64,000 nucleotides of DNA from Porticoccus sp950063125 (GCF_963973895.1 NZ_CAXBBF010000001.1), one strand, 5' to 3'. Shown: positions 1 to 9,195, numbered from the stretch's first letter. Numbers and translations are program-made. Notes: generated by a model not told the origin, from the sequence alone.

Positions 1-102
1 CAGATCTGGATTGGTGAAACCCATATTGGCGGTTATGACGACCTGCGCCGCATGGAACAACAGGGCGAACTGGATACTATTATCGCTGATGACAACCGCT
101 GA
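1..102 (+). CDS. grxC: Glutaredoxin (GrxC-type), 3' end only
   Basis: This is the last 33 codons of a gene that enters from the left edge; it stops at TGA 100-102. The translated end reads QIWIGETHIGGYDDL followed by an acidic tail. That matches the C-terminal part of glutaredoxin 3, where the Gly-Gly-Asp stretch helps bind glutathione. The CPYC-type active site would lie upstream and is not visible. GrxC reduces disulfides in the cytosol using glutathione. It sits 91 bp before secB, the same neighbour order as grxC-secB in many gammaproteobacteria, which supports the call. Confidence 0.8.
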   Translation, partial: QIWIGETHIGGYDDLRRMEQQGELDTIIADDNR

Positions 103-193
103 GATGAGTTGCCTGGAGCTCTGATGGGCTCCAGTCAGCCATGTCAGTACATGATTGGCCAGGCACAAATATTGAACGAATAAAGGCATGACT

Positions 194-706
194 ATGACAG
201 AAGAAAACGTTACTGATGACGCGGCGCCAGCTGGTACTGAATCCCCACAGTTTGCCCTGCAGCGGGTTTACCTGAAAGACCTCTCGTTCGAAACTCCCAT
301 GGGTCCTGAAGCTTTTCATCGCGAGCTGAAACCGCAAATTGCACAGGAGCTGGCGACTAAAACCAATCGGCTGGATGAGACGCACTTTGAAGTGGTTATC
401 ACTGTGACGATTACGGTTAAGGATGGCAACGACACGGTTTACCTTATCGAAGTACATCAGGCGGGTGTATTTCTCGTCAAGGGGCTGGATAAATCCCAGA
501 TGACACACGTTATCAATGTGCTTTGCCCTGCAACCCTGTTTCCCTATGCCAGGGAGGTGGTAGACAATATTGTGATCAAGGGTACTTTCCCGGCGTTGAT
601 GTTGCCGCCAGTCAATTTTGAAGCGCTATTTGCCCAGGCTGTTGCCGAGGCGAAAGAGAAGAAAGAGCAGGAAGCTGAGTCGGATAAAAAAGATGTAACG
701 CACTAG
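194..706 (+). CDS. secB: Protein-export chaperone SecB
   Basis: SecB is a cytosolic homotetrameric chaperone that holds precursor proteins unfolded and hands them to SecA; secA itself starts near the far end of this window. The core from about residue 15 to 150 carries typical SecB segments, including FALQRVYLKDLSFE near the start and CPATLFPYAREVV near residue 115. The C-terminus is an unusually long charged tail (KEKKEQEAESDKK). At 170 residues it is longer than the E. coli protein (about 155). Two in-frame starts exist, ATG 188 and ATG 194. The Shine-Dalgarno AAAGG at 182-186 lies 1 nt from the first and 7 nt from the second, so 194 is chosen. Confidence 0.95.
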   Translation: MTEENVTDDAAPAGTESPQFALQRVYLKDLSFETPMGPEAFHRELKPQIAQELATKTNRLDETHFEVVITVTITVKDGNDTVYLIEVHQAGVFLVKGLDKSQMTHVINVLCPATLFPYAREVVDNIVIKGTFPALMLPPVNFEALFAQAVAEAKEKKEQEAESDKKDVTH

Positions 707-716
707 TGCTGCTCAG

Positions 717-753
717 GCCGGTTGAGTCTGCAATTGCTGCAGGTTCGACCGGC
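717..753. terminator. Imperfect hairpin between convergent secB and ntrC
   Basis: GCCGGT at 717-722 pairs with ACCGGC at 748-753, and CTGCA/TGCAG pairs inside. It lies in the 63-bp gap between two convergent genes, a natural place for a shared terminator. There is no clear T-run on either side, so the call is weak. Confidence 0.3.
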
Positions 754-769
754 TGATGGGTTGCCCGGA

Positions 770-2185
770 TTAATGATCTTCTTCATCATTCATCCCCAGC
801 TCTTTCAGTTTTCGGGTGAGGGTATTTCTTCCCCATCCCAATAATTCTGCTGCATCACGTTTCCGTCCACGGGTATGACTCAGTGCCGTTTCGATCAGGG
901 TGCGCTCAAAAATCGGCACAGCTGACGCAAGTATATCCTGCCGACCGGCATGCAACTCGGCATCAGCCCAACTCCGCAATTGTTGTTGCCAGCTTCCCGA
1001 TGTGACATTCTTTTCCACCGGGCTGTCGCGCAACTCCGGTGGCAGGTCTTCCATATGTACCTCCCGGCCGGATGCCATTACGGTCAGCCAGCGACAGGTA
1101 TTTTCCAGCTGACGAACGTTGCCGGCCCAGGGCAGGAGGCTGAGGAACTGCTCAACCTCGCTGGACAGGGTCTTGGTCTCTGTCTCAAGCTCCTTGGCGG
1201 CGCGTTGTAGAAAATACTGCATCAACATGGGAATATCTTCCCGCCGATCTGCCAGTTTCGGCAGGTGAATGCGGATGACATTCAGGCGGTGAAACAGATC
1301 TTCACGAAAACGATTTTCCACCACCAGTTGTTCAAGATTCTGGTGAGTGGCGGCAATGATACGTACATCGACTTTTACCGGTGTGTGTCCGCCGACCAGA
1401 TAAAATTCGCCGTTAGCCAGTACCCGCAGCAATCGTGTTTGTGCTTCAGGCGGCATATCTCCGATTTCATCGAGAAAAAGTGTCCCGCCATCGGCCTGTT
1501 GAAACCTGCCTTCACGTCGCTGGGTTGCACCGGTAAAAGCCCCTTTTTCATGACCAAACAGTTCAGATTCAATCAAATCGTGGGGGATCGCTGCCATGTT
1601 GAGAGCGACAAAACGCTTATTGTGGCGTGGGCTGTGGTCATGTAATGCCTTGGCGACCAGCTCCTTGCCGGTGCCGGACTCGCCATTGATTAGCACAGTA
1701 ATGTTGGAGTGGGACAGTCGTCCTATGGCGCGGAACACCTCCTGCATGGCCGGTGCTTCGCCGATGATTTCACCGCTGATGTCAATGTCGTTCTCAACCG
1801 GTTTGCGATTCTGTTCTGTGACAAAATTAATGGCTCTGTTGGTCACTGCAACGAGTTCATCGAGGTCGAACGGTTTGGGCAGATACTCGAAGGCGCCGCC
1901 CTGATAGGCCGCTACTGCACTGTCCAGGTCAGAGTGGGCCGTTGTGATAATTACCGGTAGTGCCGGGTTGCTGGTGTGAATCCGTTGCAGTAATTGAAGG
2001 CCGTCAATACCTGGCATGCGGATGTCGCTGATGATGGTGTCGGGCTGCTGCTTGTCGAGTTTGGCGATCAGTTCGCTGGCATTTTCAAAGCTCGTGACAT
2101 CGAGATCCGCACGACTCAGCGCCTTCTCCATTACCCAGCGGATTGAACGGTCGTCATCCACTATCCATACAGTTCGTTTGTCCAT
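770..2185 (-). CDS. ntrC: Nitrogen regulator NtrC, sigma-54 activator
   Basis: NtrC is the response regulator of the nitrogen two-component system; phosphorylated NtrC activates sigma-54 promoters such as that of glnA. Domains in order: receiver at about 5-120 with the phospho-acceptor Asp in SDIRMPG; AAA+ ATPase at about 140-375 with Walker A GESGTGKE and the sigma-54 contact loop GAFTGA; a Fis-type helix-turn-helix at about 430-468 (RKRDAAELLGWGRNTLTRKL). The length of 471 is normal. It follows ntrB with a 3-bp gap, so the two are co-transcribed. Its likely binding sites upstream of glnA are visible at 5697-5744, and its partner sigma factor rpoN is at 16969-18420. Confidence 0.97.
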   Translation of the reverse strand: MDKRTVWIVDDDRSIRWVMEKALSRADLDVTSFENASELIAKLDKQQPDTIISDIRMPGIDGLQLLQRIHTSNPALPVIITTAHSDLDSAVAAYQGGAFEYLPKPFDLDELVAVTNRAINFVTEQNRKPVENDIDISGEIIGEAPAMQEVFRAIGRLSHSNITVLINGESGTGKELVAKALHDHSPRHNKRFVALNMAAIPHDLIESELFGHEKGAFTGATQRREGRFQQADGGTLFLDEIGDMPPEAQTRLLRVLANGEFYLVGGHTPVKVDVRIIAATHQNLEQLVVENRFREDLFHRLNVIRIHLPKLADRREDIPMLMQYFLQRAAKELETETKTLSSEVEQFLSLLPWAGNVRQLENTCRWLTVMASGREVHMEDLPPELRDSPVEKNVTSGSWQQQLRSWADAELHAGRQDILASAVPIFERTLIETALSHTRGRKRDAAELLGWGRNTLTRKLKELGMNDEEDH

Positions 2186-2188
2186 TTG

Positions 2189-3256
2189 TTATGCATCCAA
2201 AGGTAGGTAGATCGTGAAACGCGTTTCACCACGCTCGTTATCACACTCGATCAGGCCGTGATGAAGGTGGATAGCCGATTGGGCGATGGGCAGGCCCAGG
2301 CCGCTGCCCTCGGCGCGGCCGCTGATCATCGGAAAGAAAATACGGTCCATGAGTTTTTCGGGTATCCCCGGGCCGTTGTCCGTAATATCAATTCGGCACA
2401 CAACCTTGTGATGTGTTTTGCCGATGGTGAACTGACGTTGTATTCGCGTCCTGAGTTTGATCACAGGCCGCTTTTGAGGGCTATTGCGCAAGGCTTGTAC
2501 CGCATTGCGGACGATATTGAGCATTGCCTGGATCAGTTGTCCACGATCACCACTGATTTCGGGAATACTGGGATCATAATTGCGTTTTATCTGAATGCTG
2601 CCACGGGTCTCCGCCTCGGCGAGCATGGCGACATGCTCAAGAACTTCGTGAATGTTTACCGGTAGAAACTTTGGCATGGTGTTGGGACCGAGCAATCGAT
2701 CAACAAGGTTGCACAGGCGGTCTGTTTCAGCGGAGATAATATCTGTGTACTCCCTTAGATCCGGTTGATCATGCAAATCTTCCGAGAGTAATTGTGCGGC
2801 GCCTCGGATACCGCCCAGCGGATTTTTTATTTCATGGGCGAGCCCCCGCACCAGATTCCGGGTGGTATCGTGAGTGGTGATGAGAGCCTCTTCACGATTG
2901 ATTTTCATCAGTCGATCCATGGGCTGCATTTCCAGTAACAACATTTCAGCCGAGGTCGTTTGTATGGGTGTGGCGGTAAAATCCACTGTGATATGTGATT
3001 GATCAGGAAGCGTCAGCGGTGCCTGTCGCTGGGTAAAGGGGTGGTTGGTCGTCAGCGCCTCTTTTAGCGAATCGTAAGTGCCGTCCCCGGCATCAAAAAG
3101 GGTGTTGACTGAGTTTCCACAGAAGCGCATGGCGCTCACTGCCAGGAGGCTCTCTGCAGCAGGATTCAAATAGCATATATCCAGCTCGTCATTCAGTAAC
3201 AACACAGCCGTGCTCAGATTATCCAGTAACAGGTGGTGGAGCTGGTGGTCAGTCAT
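2189..3256 (-). CDS. ntrB: Nitrogen sensor histidine kinase NtrB
   Basis: NtrB phosphorylates and dephosphorylates NtrC in response to the PII protein. No transmembrane segment is evident, as expected for a cytosolic kinase. A PAS domain fills about residues 5-110. The phospho-acceptor region has the H-box GLAHEIKNPLGG near residue 140. The ATPase domain shows the N-box (NIVRNAVQAL), the G1 box (DNGPGIP) and the G2 box (GSGLGLPIA). At 355 residues it has the usual length. It is the first gene of the ntrB-ntrC pair and has a 179-bp upstream gap to the DUF4124 gene on the same strand. Confidence 0.96.
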   Translation of the reverse strand: MTDHQLHHLLLDNLSTAVLLLNDELDICYLNPAAESLLAVSAMRFCGNSVNTLFDAGDGTYDSLKEALTTNHPFTQRQAPLTLPDQSHITVDFTATPIQTTSAEMLLLEMQPMDRLMKINREEALITTHDTTRNLVRGLAHEIKNPLGGIRGAAQLLSEDLHDQPDLREYTDIISAETDRLCNLVDRLLGPNTMPKFLPVNIHEVLEHVAMLAEAETRGSIQIKRNYDPSIPEISGDRGQLIQAMLNIVRNAVQALRNSPQKRPVIKLRTRIQRQFTIGKTHHKVVCRIDITDNGPGIPEKLMDRIFFPMISGRAEGSGLGLPIAQSAIHLHHGLIECDNERGETRFTIYLPLDA

Positions 3257-3435
3257 CTCTCTACTTCAATGCGGCTTCTACAGGCTGGGCGGTATTGCCT
3301 CTTTATGGTTCAGTACCAGTAAATACTTAGCAATTACTGGGCCAGTTTTATTGTGGCCGGAAGATGCCTCAACCCCAGTGCATGTGGCTCGAGTGTAGTT
3401 GAAGAACTGTTATTCTGCACCAATATGGTGCGTCA

Positions 3436-3966
3436 CTAGGGGTTGTGCAATATGGAGTGGCGTTTGACATGAATGGTAATGATGTCTGACTGGCCGATCT
3501 GGTTGTCGGAGCCGTCGACTACCTGTGCCTGGAGAGTATGCTCGCCGCGTATCAGTGAATCTATCACGAATGATGTGGCGGGCACCGCCGGGCCATGGGG
3601 TTGCCCATTGTGTAATAGTTGAATCCGGTGTCCGGATCTAAGTGCGGGCTCAAGGTATACCTGCACCACCACCTCAAGCTGCCCGGGCGGGATGGTTGAG
3701 TCCTGCGCGGGGGACAGAATGACGACTTGCTTGTAACTGAGTTCCTCTTTTTGGCTATTTCTGGCGGGTTTTTTCGGCGCCACGGCGGGCTGTGTATTGA
3801 TTGAGGGCAAGGTGAGCTCTTCAGCAGATGCGTCATTGGCAGGCGGTTGGTCAGTGTATTTTACATTGCCTTTTTCATCCACAGTGCGATAGACCTGAGC
3901 GGCAACAGTCAGTGAAAGCATCAGTGCCAACAATGCGATAGCGGTTTTACTTTTCTGCAGCGACAT
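3436..3966 (-). CDS. Secreted DUF4124-domain protein of unknown function
   Basis: The start is ATG 3966, because GGGAGAAGGG lies just upstream and the protein then begins with a clean signal peptide (residues 1 to about 23, ending VAAQ). Just after it comes a DUF4124 motif (VYRTVDEKGNVKYTDQPP), found in many proteobacterial periplasmic proteins. Residues 85-175 look like a small beta-sandwich (VVVQVYLEP, GEHTLQAQVVDG) of the kind seen at the C-terminus of penicillin-binding proteins. The function is not known. A DUF4124 gene beside glnA and ntrB is a familiar arrangement in gammaproteobacteria. It lies downstream of a strong terminator and must have its own promoter in the short gap 3967-4018, or depend on read-through from glnA. 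Confidence 0.8.
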   Translation of the reverse strand: MSLQKSKTAIALLALMLSLTVAAQVYRTVDEKGNVKYTDQPPANDASAEELTLPSINTQPAVAPKKPARNSQKEELSYKQVVILSPAQDSTIPPGQLEVVVQVYLEPALRSGHRIQLLHNGQPHGPAVPATSFVIDSLIRGEHTLQAQVVDGSDNQIGQSDIITIHVKRHSILHNP

Positions 3967-4018
3967 GGCCCTTCTCCCTACAATGGTTTCCAAGACTAAC
4001 CCTGCTTTGACAAAAGAA

Positions 4019-4048
4019 AAAGCCCGTCATTCGAAAATGACGGGCTTT
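4019..4048. terminator. Bidirectional rho-independent terminator after glnA
   Basis: A perfect 13-bp stem AAAGCCCGTCATT / AATGACGGGCTTT encloses a CGAA tetraloop. Poly-T follows on the plus strand and an A-rich run precedes it, which gives poly-U on the minus strand. It ends glnA transcription, separating glnA from the DUF4124-ntrBC genes. Confidence 0.9.
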
Positions 4049-4099
4049 TTTATTTACTCAGCGTTGCTTAAGTAGAGCAGCTGAGGGTAGATCTTCTGC

Positions 4100-5506
4100 T
4101 TAAACCGAGTAATACATATCGAATTCTATCGGGTGAGTGGTGTGCTCAACCCGGTAAACTTCCTGCATTTTCAGCTCAATGTAGGCATCGATCATGTCAT
4201 CGGTAAAGACACCACCAGCGGTGAGGAAGGCCCGGTCTTCATCGAGATTGCTCAGGGCTTCACGCAAGCTGCCACAGACCTGGGGGATTGCGGCGGCTTC
4301 TTCTGGGGGTAGATCATAGAGATCCTTGTCTGCCGGATCGCCGGGGTGAATCTTGTTTTGCACGCCGTCGAGGCCGGCCATCAACATGGCAGCGAAAGCC
4401 AGGTAGGGATTGGCAATCGGGTCGGGGAAGCGGGCCTCGACGCGCTTGCCTTTGGGCGATGCGACGTAGGGAATACGGATTGAAGCAGAGCGGTTCCTGG
4501 CCGAGTAAGCGAGCATCACTGGTGCCTCAAAGCCCGGAATCAGACGCTTGTAGGAGTTAGTGCCGGGATTGGTGAAGGCATTAAGGGCTTTGGCATGTTT
4601 GATGATACCGCCGATGTAATACAGGGCCGTTTCGGACAGGCCTGCGTAACCGTCACCGGCAAATTGGTTGACGCCGTCTTTCCAGAAAGACTGGTGACAA
4701 TGCATGCCGGAGCCATTATCGCCAACAATGGGCTTGGGCATAAACGTGGCTGTCTTGCCATAGGCATGGGCCACGTTGTGAACGCAGTATTTCAGTATTT
4801 GGGTTTCATCCGCCTTCTTGACTAGCGTGCTGAACTTCACGCCGATCTCGCATTGACCAGCGGTGGCCACCTCGTGGTGGTGAACTTCCACATCCAGGCC
4901 CATCTGTTCCATGGCGGTACACATGGCAGCCCGAAGGTCGTGCAGAGAATCAATCGGGGGCACCGGAAAATAGCCGCCTTTCACGCGTGGCCGGTGACCC
5001 ATATTGCCTTCGGCGTATTCATTTCCTGTAGACCAGGCGGCTTCCTCGGAACTGATTTTGACAAAGCATCCACTCATGTCGATGCCCCACTTGATGTCAT
5101 CAAAAACAAAGAACTCGGGTTCGGGGCCAAAAAAAGCGGTATCCCCAAGACCGGTGGAGGCAAGGTATTGCTCGGCACGTTTGGCTACAGAGCGTGGGTC
5201 GCGCTCATAACCGGTCATGGTATTGGGTTCCAGGATGTCGCAGCGGAGAATGACCGTGCTGTCGTCCGAGAAGGGGTCGAGAATTGCGGTGCTGTCATCG
5301 GGCATCAGCACCATGTCTGATTCGTTGATGCCTTTCCAGCCGGCAATGGATGAGCCATCAAACATTTGTCCGGTTTCAAAAAACTCCTCATCGACAGACT
5401 TTGAGGGAATGGTAACGTGTTGTTCTTTACCTTTTGTATCGGTGAAACGCAGGTCTACCCAGCGAGATTCACTCTCTTTGATCAGGTTAAGAGTTTTATT
5501 GGACAT
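4100..5506 (-). CDS. glnA: Glutamine synthetase type I (GSI-beta)
   Basis: GlnA makes glutamine from glutamate, ammonia and ATP and is the main ammonia-assimilation enzyme; it forms a cytosolic dodecamer. The sequence is recognisable throughout: KESESRWVDLRFTDTKG near the N-terminus, the substrate-site GSGMHCHQS, and NRSASIRIP. Tyr397 in KDLYDLPPEE is the adenylylation site, so activity is likely controlled by GlnE. The start is ATG 5506, preceded by the strong ribosome site GGAGGA; this gives 468 residues, the family norm. An upstream TTG at 5518 is rejected. Transcription comes from a sigma-54 promoter at 5607-5623 with NtrC sites farther upstream. Confidence 0.98.
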   Translation of the reverse strand: MSNKTLNLIKESESRWVDLRFTDTKGKEQHVTIPSKSVDEEFFETGQMFDGSSIAGWKGINESDMVLMPDDSTAILDPFSDDSTVILRCDILEPNTMTGYERDPRSVAKRAEQYLASTGLGDTAFFGPEPEFFVFDDIKWGIDMSGCFVKISSEEAAWSTGNEYAEGNMGHRPRVKGGYFPVPPIDSLHDLRAAMCTAMEQMGLDVEVHHHEVATAGQCEIGVKFSTLVKKADETQILKYCVHNVAHAYGKTATFMPKPIVGDNGSGMHCHQSFWKDGVNQFAGDGYAGLSETALYYIGGIIKHAKALNAFTNPGTNSYKRLIPGFEAPVMLAYSARNRSASIRIPYVASPKGKRVEARFPDPIANPYLAFAAMLMAGLDGVQNKIHPGDPADKDLYDLPPEEAAAIPQVCGSLREALSNLDEDRAFLTAGGVFTDDMIDAYIELKMQEVYRVEHTTHPIEFDMYYSV

Positions 5507-5606
5507 TGGCTCCTCCAAGTATGGATATCCGGTTTTGTTAGGGTTGCCGAAAGCGGCAGCTCTGGGTTGAGTATATCGTTAGTTCAATGGGTTTGTTTTA
5601 ATGGTT

Positions 5607-5623
5607 TGCAATCAATGTGCCAA
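5607..5623 (-). promoter_or_regulatory. Sigma-54 (-24/-12) promoter of glnA
   Basis: Read on the minus strand the site is TTGGCAC-N5-TTGCA, matching the sigma-54 consensus, with GG at -24 and GC at -12. It predicts a transcription start near 5596, about 90 nt before the glnA start codon. The sigma-54 gene and its activator ntrC are both in this window. Confidence 0.9.
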
Positions 5624-5696
5624 TATGAAGCAAAAGCCATGCCATTGGTATCAGTCAAGTAAAACAACAGGTTATCAGTTTGGCAAGGCGGTCTTT

Positions 5697-5744
5697 TGCA
5701 CCATATTAGAATCTATTCTCTGAAATATGCACTAAAGTAGTGCA
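5697..5744 (-). promoter_or_regulatory. NtrC binding sites upstream of glnA
   Basis: A perfect palindrome TGCACTA-AAG-TAGTGCA at 5728-5744 matches the NtrC consensus. A second, one-sided site TGCACCATATTAGA starts at 5697. Their centres are about 140 and 109 bp upstream of the predicted glnA start site, 31 bp apart (three helical turns). This nearly reproduces the known -140/-108 spacing of the E. coli glnA enhancer. Confidence 0.85.
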
Positions 5745-5844
5745 ATCTGATTGAGTTTGGTCACAGTGATCCATGATAAGCGGATTTGGCCACATTTGTA
5801 ATATAATCTTGGGCCGTTAAACACGAGCTGTAGTCATTATCCCC

Positions 5845-7299
5845 ATGCATTTCATCGTTAAGCTTTTCCCCGAGATTACCATTAAGAGTCCCTCAGTCCG
5901 CAAACGCATGACCCGCCAACTGAGAGATAATCTTCGCAAATTACTCTTGAGCATCAATCCTGACATCCATCTTCAGCAGGACTGGGAGAAAATTCAGGTC
6001 GTCGGCCCTGTCGACGAGGAGCTGGTCCGCCAGGTTGTAGATCTGTTGGGCAGAACCCCTGGAATCGCCAAATTTGACCGAATACAGCGTTATCCGCTGG
6101 GAGACTTTGACGATGTGGTTGAAAAAACACTGATTTTTTGGCGAAACCGTCTGGATAACAAAAATTTTGCTGTTCGGGTGAAACGGGTTGGCGAGCATGG
6201 CTTCAAGTCCAGTGATCTCGAGCGTTATGTTGGCGCTGCCCTGCTGAACCACTGTGGCTCAGCCCGCGTTAATCTTAAGCGGCCGGATGTCACCGTCCGT
6301 CTGGAGATTCGCCACAACGAGCTCTATGTGATTGAAGCGGTTTTCCCCGGGTTGGGTGGCTTCCCGCTTGGTACTCAGGATGCTGTGATTTCGCTGCTTT
6401 CAGGTGGGTTTGATTCCTCTGTCGCCAGCTACCTCACCATCAAGCGGGGTCTGTGTACGCACTTTCTGTTTTTTAACCTGGGTGGTCGCAATCATGAGGT
6501 AGGGGTCAAGCAGGTGGCCTCTTATCTATGGCAGAAATATGCCAGTTCTCACCAAGTGCATTTTATAACAATCCCATTCGCTGGTGTGGTGGAAGAAATC
6601 CTGACCAAGGTCGGCAATGCGGAAATGGGGGTTGTACTGAAACGCATGATGCTGCGCGTTGCCAGTGAGGTCGCCAGGGAGCTGAAAATTGATGCGCTGG
6701 TAACGGGTGAGAGCGTCGCCCAGGTATCAAGTCAGACACTGGCCAATCTCGCGGTTATTGATCCGGTGACTGACGCGCTGGTCCTCCGGCCACTGATCAC
6801 CGCTGACAAAGGTGAAATCATCGATATTGCCCGGGCCATAGGGGTAGAGGGGTTTGCGGCAAATATGCCTGAATACTGTGGTGTTATTTCGGTCAAGCCC
6901 ACCACCCGAGCGACGGGCCAAAAGGTTGCCCACGAAGAGGAAAAATTTGATTTCAGTGTATTGGAACACGCACTTGCTCATGCTCGTGTTCAGGCAATCG
7001 ATGATGTGCTGAACAATAATGACGTCATTCCTGTGGATATCTTTGAAGATCCGCCACCGGACTCGGTGATCCTGGATATTCGCCATCCTGAAGAAGTCTT
7101 TTCCCGGCCACTGAATGTGCCTGAAACAGATGTGGAATTGATGCCCTTCTATACATTGCAGGGTCGATTCCGCGAGCTGAAACAGGCGTCCCGGTATGTG
7201 CTGTATTGTGACAGGGGGGTGATGAGCCGGCTTCATGCGGAGCACCTGATAGAACAGGGTTTCTGCAATGTGGGCGTTTATCGCCCTATCCGAAAATAA
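5845..7299 (+). CDS. thiI: tRNA 4-thiouridine synthase / thiamine sulfur carrier ThiI, with rhodanese domain
   Basis: ThiI transfers sulfur to uridine 8 of tRNA and, in many bacteria, to ThiS for thiazole synthesis. Domains: an N-terminal ferredoxin-like and THUMP region (about 1-165), a PP-loop adenylation domain with SGGFDSS near residue 190, and a C-terminal rhodanese domain (about 405-484). The persulfide-carrying Cys455 (LYCDRG) and the partner Cys345 (PEYCGV) line up with the E. coli pair at 456 and 344. The length of 484 is that of the long, rhodanese-bearing form. It is transcribed divergently from glnA. A small hairpin follows at about 7307-7325 but lacks a T-run. Confidence 0.97.
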   Translation: MHFIVKLFPEITIKSPSVRKRMTRQLRDNLRKLLLSINPDIHLQQDWEKIQVVGPVDEELVRQVVDLLGRTPGIAKFDRIQRYPLGDFDDVVEKTLIFWRNRLDNKNFAVRVKRVGEHGFKSSDLERYVGAALLNHCGSARVNLKRPDVTVRLEIRHNELYVIEAVFPGLGGFPLGTQDAVISLLSGGFDSSVASYLTIKRGLCTHFLFFNLGGRNHEVGVKQVASYLWQKYASSHQVHFITIPFAGVVEEILTKVGNAEMGVVLKRMMLRVASEVARELKIDALVTGESVAQVSSQTLANLAVIDPVTDALVLRPLITADKGEIIDIARAIGVEGFAANMPEYCGVISVKPTTRATGQKVAHEEEKFDFSVLEHALAHARVQAIDDVLNNNDVIPVDIFEDPPPDSVILDIRHPEEVFSRPLNVPETDVELMPFYTLQGRFRELKQASRYVLYCDRGVMSRLHAEHLIEQGFCNVGVYRPIRK

Positions 7300-7413
7300 A
7301 TAGTGCAGAGGCTTCGAGAAGCTCTATATATCTTAAATATACCCGCAGATAATTTTTTATTCTTTGTGGATATTAACAATGACCCCTATTCTTGCTCCTT
7401 TTGAGCAGGCGAA

Positions 7414-9195
7414 GTGAAATCTATGGATTGGCAAGGCGTTTTATCATTGGCGTTGACGCTGGGTGCTTTGCTGGTATTGGCAACCACCCGGATTGGACCC
7501 CATCTGGTGATGATGGTGGTGCTGAGCATACTGAGCGTCACCGGTATTCTGACTGCTACCGAAGCGCTGTCTGGATTCAGCAATAGCGGTGTTATCACTG
7601 TCGCAGCGATGTTTGTGGTGGCAGCAGGGCTGCACTCATCAGGTGGCATTGATCTGCTGGTGAACCGCTTCCTGGGACGGCCTAAAACCGTCCGGTCCGC
7701 CTTGACCAGGATGTTTGCGCCCGTGGCATTGTTGAGTGGTTTTTTAAACAATACACCGGTTGTCGCCACGATGATTCCAGCCATTCATGCCTGGTCGCGA
7801 CAAATCAATATTGCGCCATCCAAATTGATGATTCCGCTGAGCTATACGGCAATTCTTGGCGGTACCCTGACCCTTATCGGCACCAGCACCAATCTGGTGG
7901 TCAATGGCCAGTATCAGGTGTTGACGGGTGAGCCCGGATTTTCGTTATTTTCGATCACTGCTGTGGGGTTTCCGGTCGCGCTTATCGGGCTGTTCTTTAT
8001 CTGGTTATTTTTCCCCAGGTGGCTGCCGGATCGCGGAGATCAGCAGGCTTTTGGCAACCTGCGTGAATTTACCCTGGAAGTTTCCGTTGCGAAAGATGGT
8101 CCGTTGGTCGGTAAAACAGTGGCAAGCGCAGGGCTGCGCCACCTGAGGCGCGTTTATCTGGTAGAAATTGTTCGGGGTGGCACGGTGGTGACCGCCGTGC
8201 CCTCTGAGGAAAAACTGCAGGGCGGGGACCGTCTGGTGTTTGCCGGAGATACGGAGGCGATTTCGGATCTACTCCGCATCAATGGCCTGGTGCCATCGAC
8301 CGAGAATGAGGAAGGACTGTCTCTGGATACTGACCGAGCTGAGCGGCGTCTGGTGGAGGTGGTCGTGTCGCCCCACTGCGATGCGGTGGGGCATGCCATT
8401 CGGGATTCCGGGTTTCGGAGTCGCTATGGTGCAGTGGTCCTTGCCGTTGCGCGTCATGGCGAGCGGGTTCAGGGGAATCTGGGCACGATTGAGCTGGCGG
8501 TGGGTGATACCCTGTTGCTGGAAGCCCGCCCCGCATTTGTCAGCCGCCAGCGCTATAACAAGGATTTCCTGTTAGTCAACGAGCGCAATACTGAACCGCC
8601 GAGGCACGAGCGCGCCTACTTGTCCTGGGCCATTCTGGGTGGCATTGTGGCTCTGGCAGGACTGGGTCTGACCAGTATGCTAAACGCAGCGTTGCTTGGT
8701 AGTTTGCTGATGATCCTCAGCGGTTGCTGCTCGGTCAATCAGGCGGAAAAAAATATCGACATGATGGTGATAGTGACTATCGCAGCCGCTTTTGCACTAG
8801 GCATGGCGCTGGAGAAAACCGGCGTGGCGGCTTTTCTCGCCGACAATATGATTCAGCTGGGTTCCGGTAAGCCCTGGTTGCTGCTGATACTGTGCTATCT
8901 GCTGGTATCAATTCTGACCGAGCTGATTACCAACAACGCCTCGGCCGTGCTGGTATTGCCGATTGTGCTGGAAATGACAGAGCAGGCCGGTTTGAACAAC
9001 GAGCCGTTTATTTTTGCCATTATCATGGCGGCCTCGGCAAGCTTTGCGACGCCTCTGGGCTACCAGACTAATCTGATGGTTTATGGGCCAGGTGGTTACC
9101 GCTTTTCGGACTTCCTCCGCGTAGGGGTTCCGATGAACCTGCTTATCGGCGCAGTGACATTGACGGTTTTATTGATCGGTTGGCCGCTCAGCTAA
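7414..9195 (+). CDS. SLC13/DASS-type anion transporter with two RCK_C (TrkA_C) domains
   Basis: This is an inner-membrane carrier of the SLC13 (divalent anion:sodium symporter) superfamily. Two hydrophobic halves (about 5-200 and 400-593) carry paired signature loops: SGFLNNTPVVATMIP with GTSTNLVVNG in the first half, and ELITNNASAVLVLP in the second. Between them, about 210-385, are two RCK_C domains, soluble modules that usually bind ligands and regulate transport. The substrate cannot be read from sequence; relatives move sulfate, dicarboxylates or other anions. The start is GTG 7414 or ATG 7423; neither has a strong ribosome site. It stands alone, convergent with the GGDEF gene. Confidence 0.85.
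   Translation: MKSMDWQGVLSLALTLGALLVLATTRIGPHLVMMVVLSILSVTGILTATEALSGFSNSGVITVAAMFVVAAGLHSSGGIDLLVNRFLGRPKTVRSALTRMFAPVALLSGFLNNTPVVATMIPAIHAWSRQINIAPSKLMIPLSYTAILGGTLTLIGTSTNLVVNGQYQVLTGEPGFSLFSITAVGFPVALIGLFFIWLFFPRWLPDRGDQQAFGNLREFTLEVSVAKDGPLVGKTVASAGLRHLRRVYLVEIVRGGTVVTAVPSEEKLQGGDRLVFAGDTEAISDLLRINGLVPSTENEEGLSLDTDRAERRLVEVVVSPHCDAVGHAIRDSGFRSRYGAVVLAVARHGERVQGNLGTIELAVGDTLLLEARPAFVSRQRYNKDFLLVNERNTEPPRHERAYLSWAILGGIVALAGLGLTSMLNAALLGSLLMILSGCCSVNQAEKNIDMMVIVTIAAAFALGMALEKTGVAAFLADNMIQLGSGKPWLLLILCYLLVSILTELITNNASAVLVLPIVLEMTEQAGLNNEPFIFAIIMAASASFATPLGYQTNLMVYGPGGYRFSDFLRVGVPMNLLIGAVTLTVLLIGWPLS

Larger units (their letters stand above)
5507..5844. other. Divergent glnA/thiI control region
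   Basis: This 338-bp gap holds no gene. On the minus strand it carries the glnA leader (about 90 nt), the sigma-54 promoter and the NtrC sites listed separately. On the plus strand a TATAAT at 5802-5807 lies 38 bp before the thiI start and could be its -10 box, but I see no convincing -35 at the right distance. Confidence 0.7.

Noticed and set aside
7307..7325. Terminator after thiI
   Set aside because: A small bulged hairpin is present but it lacks a T-run and strong GC stem, so it was not listed as a feature.
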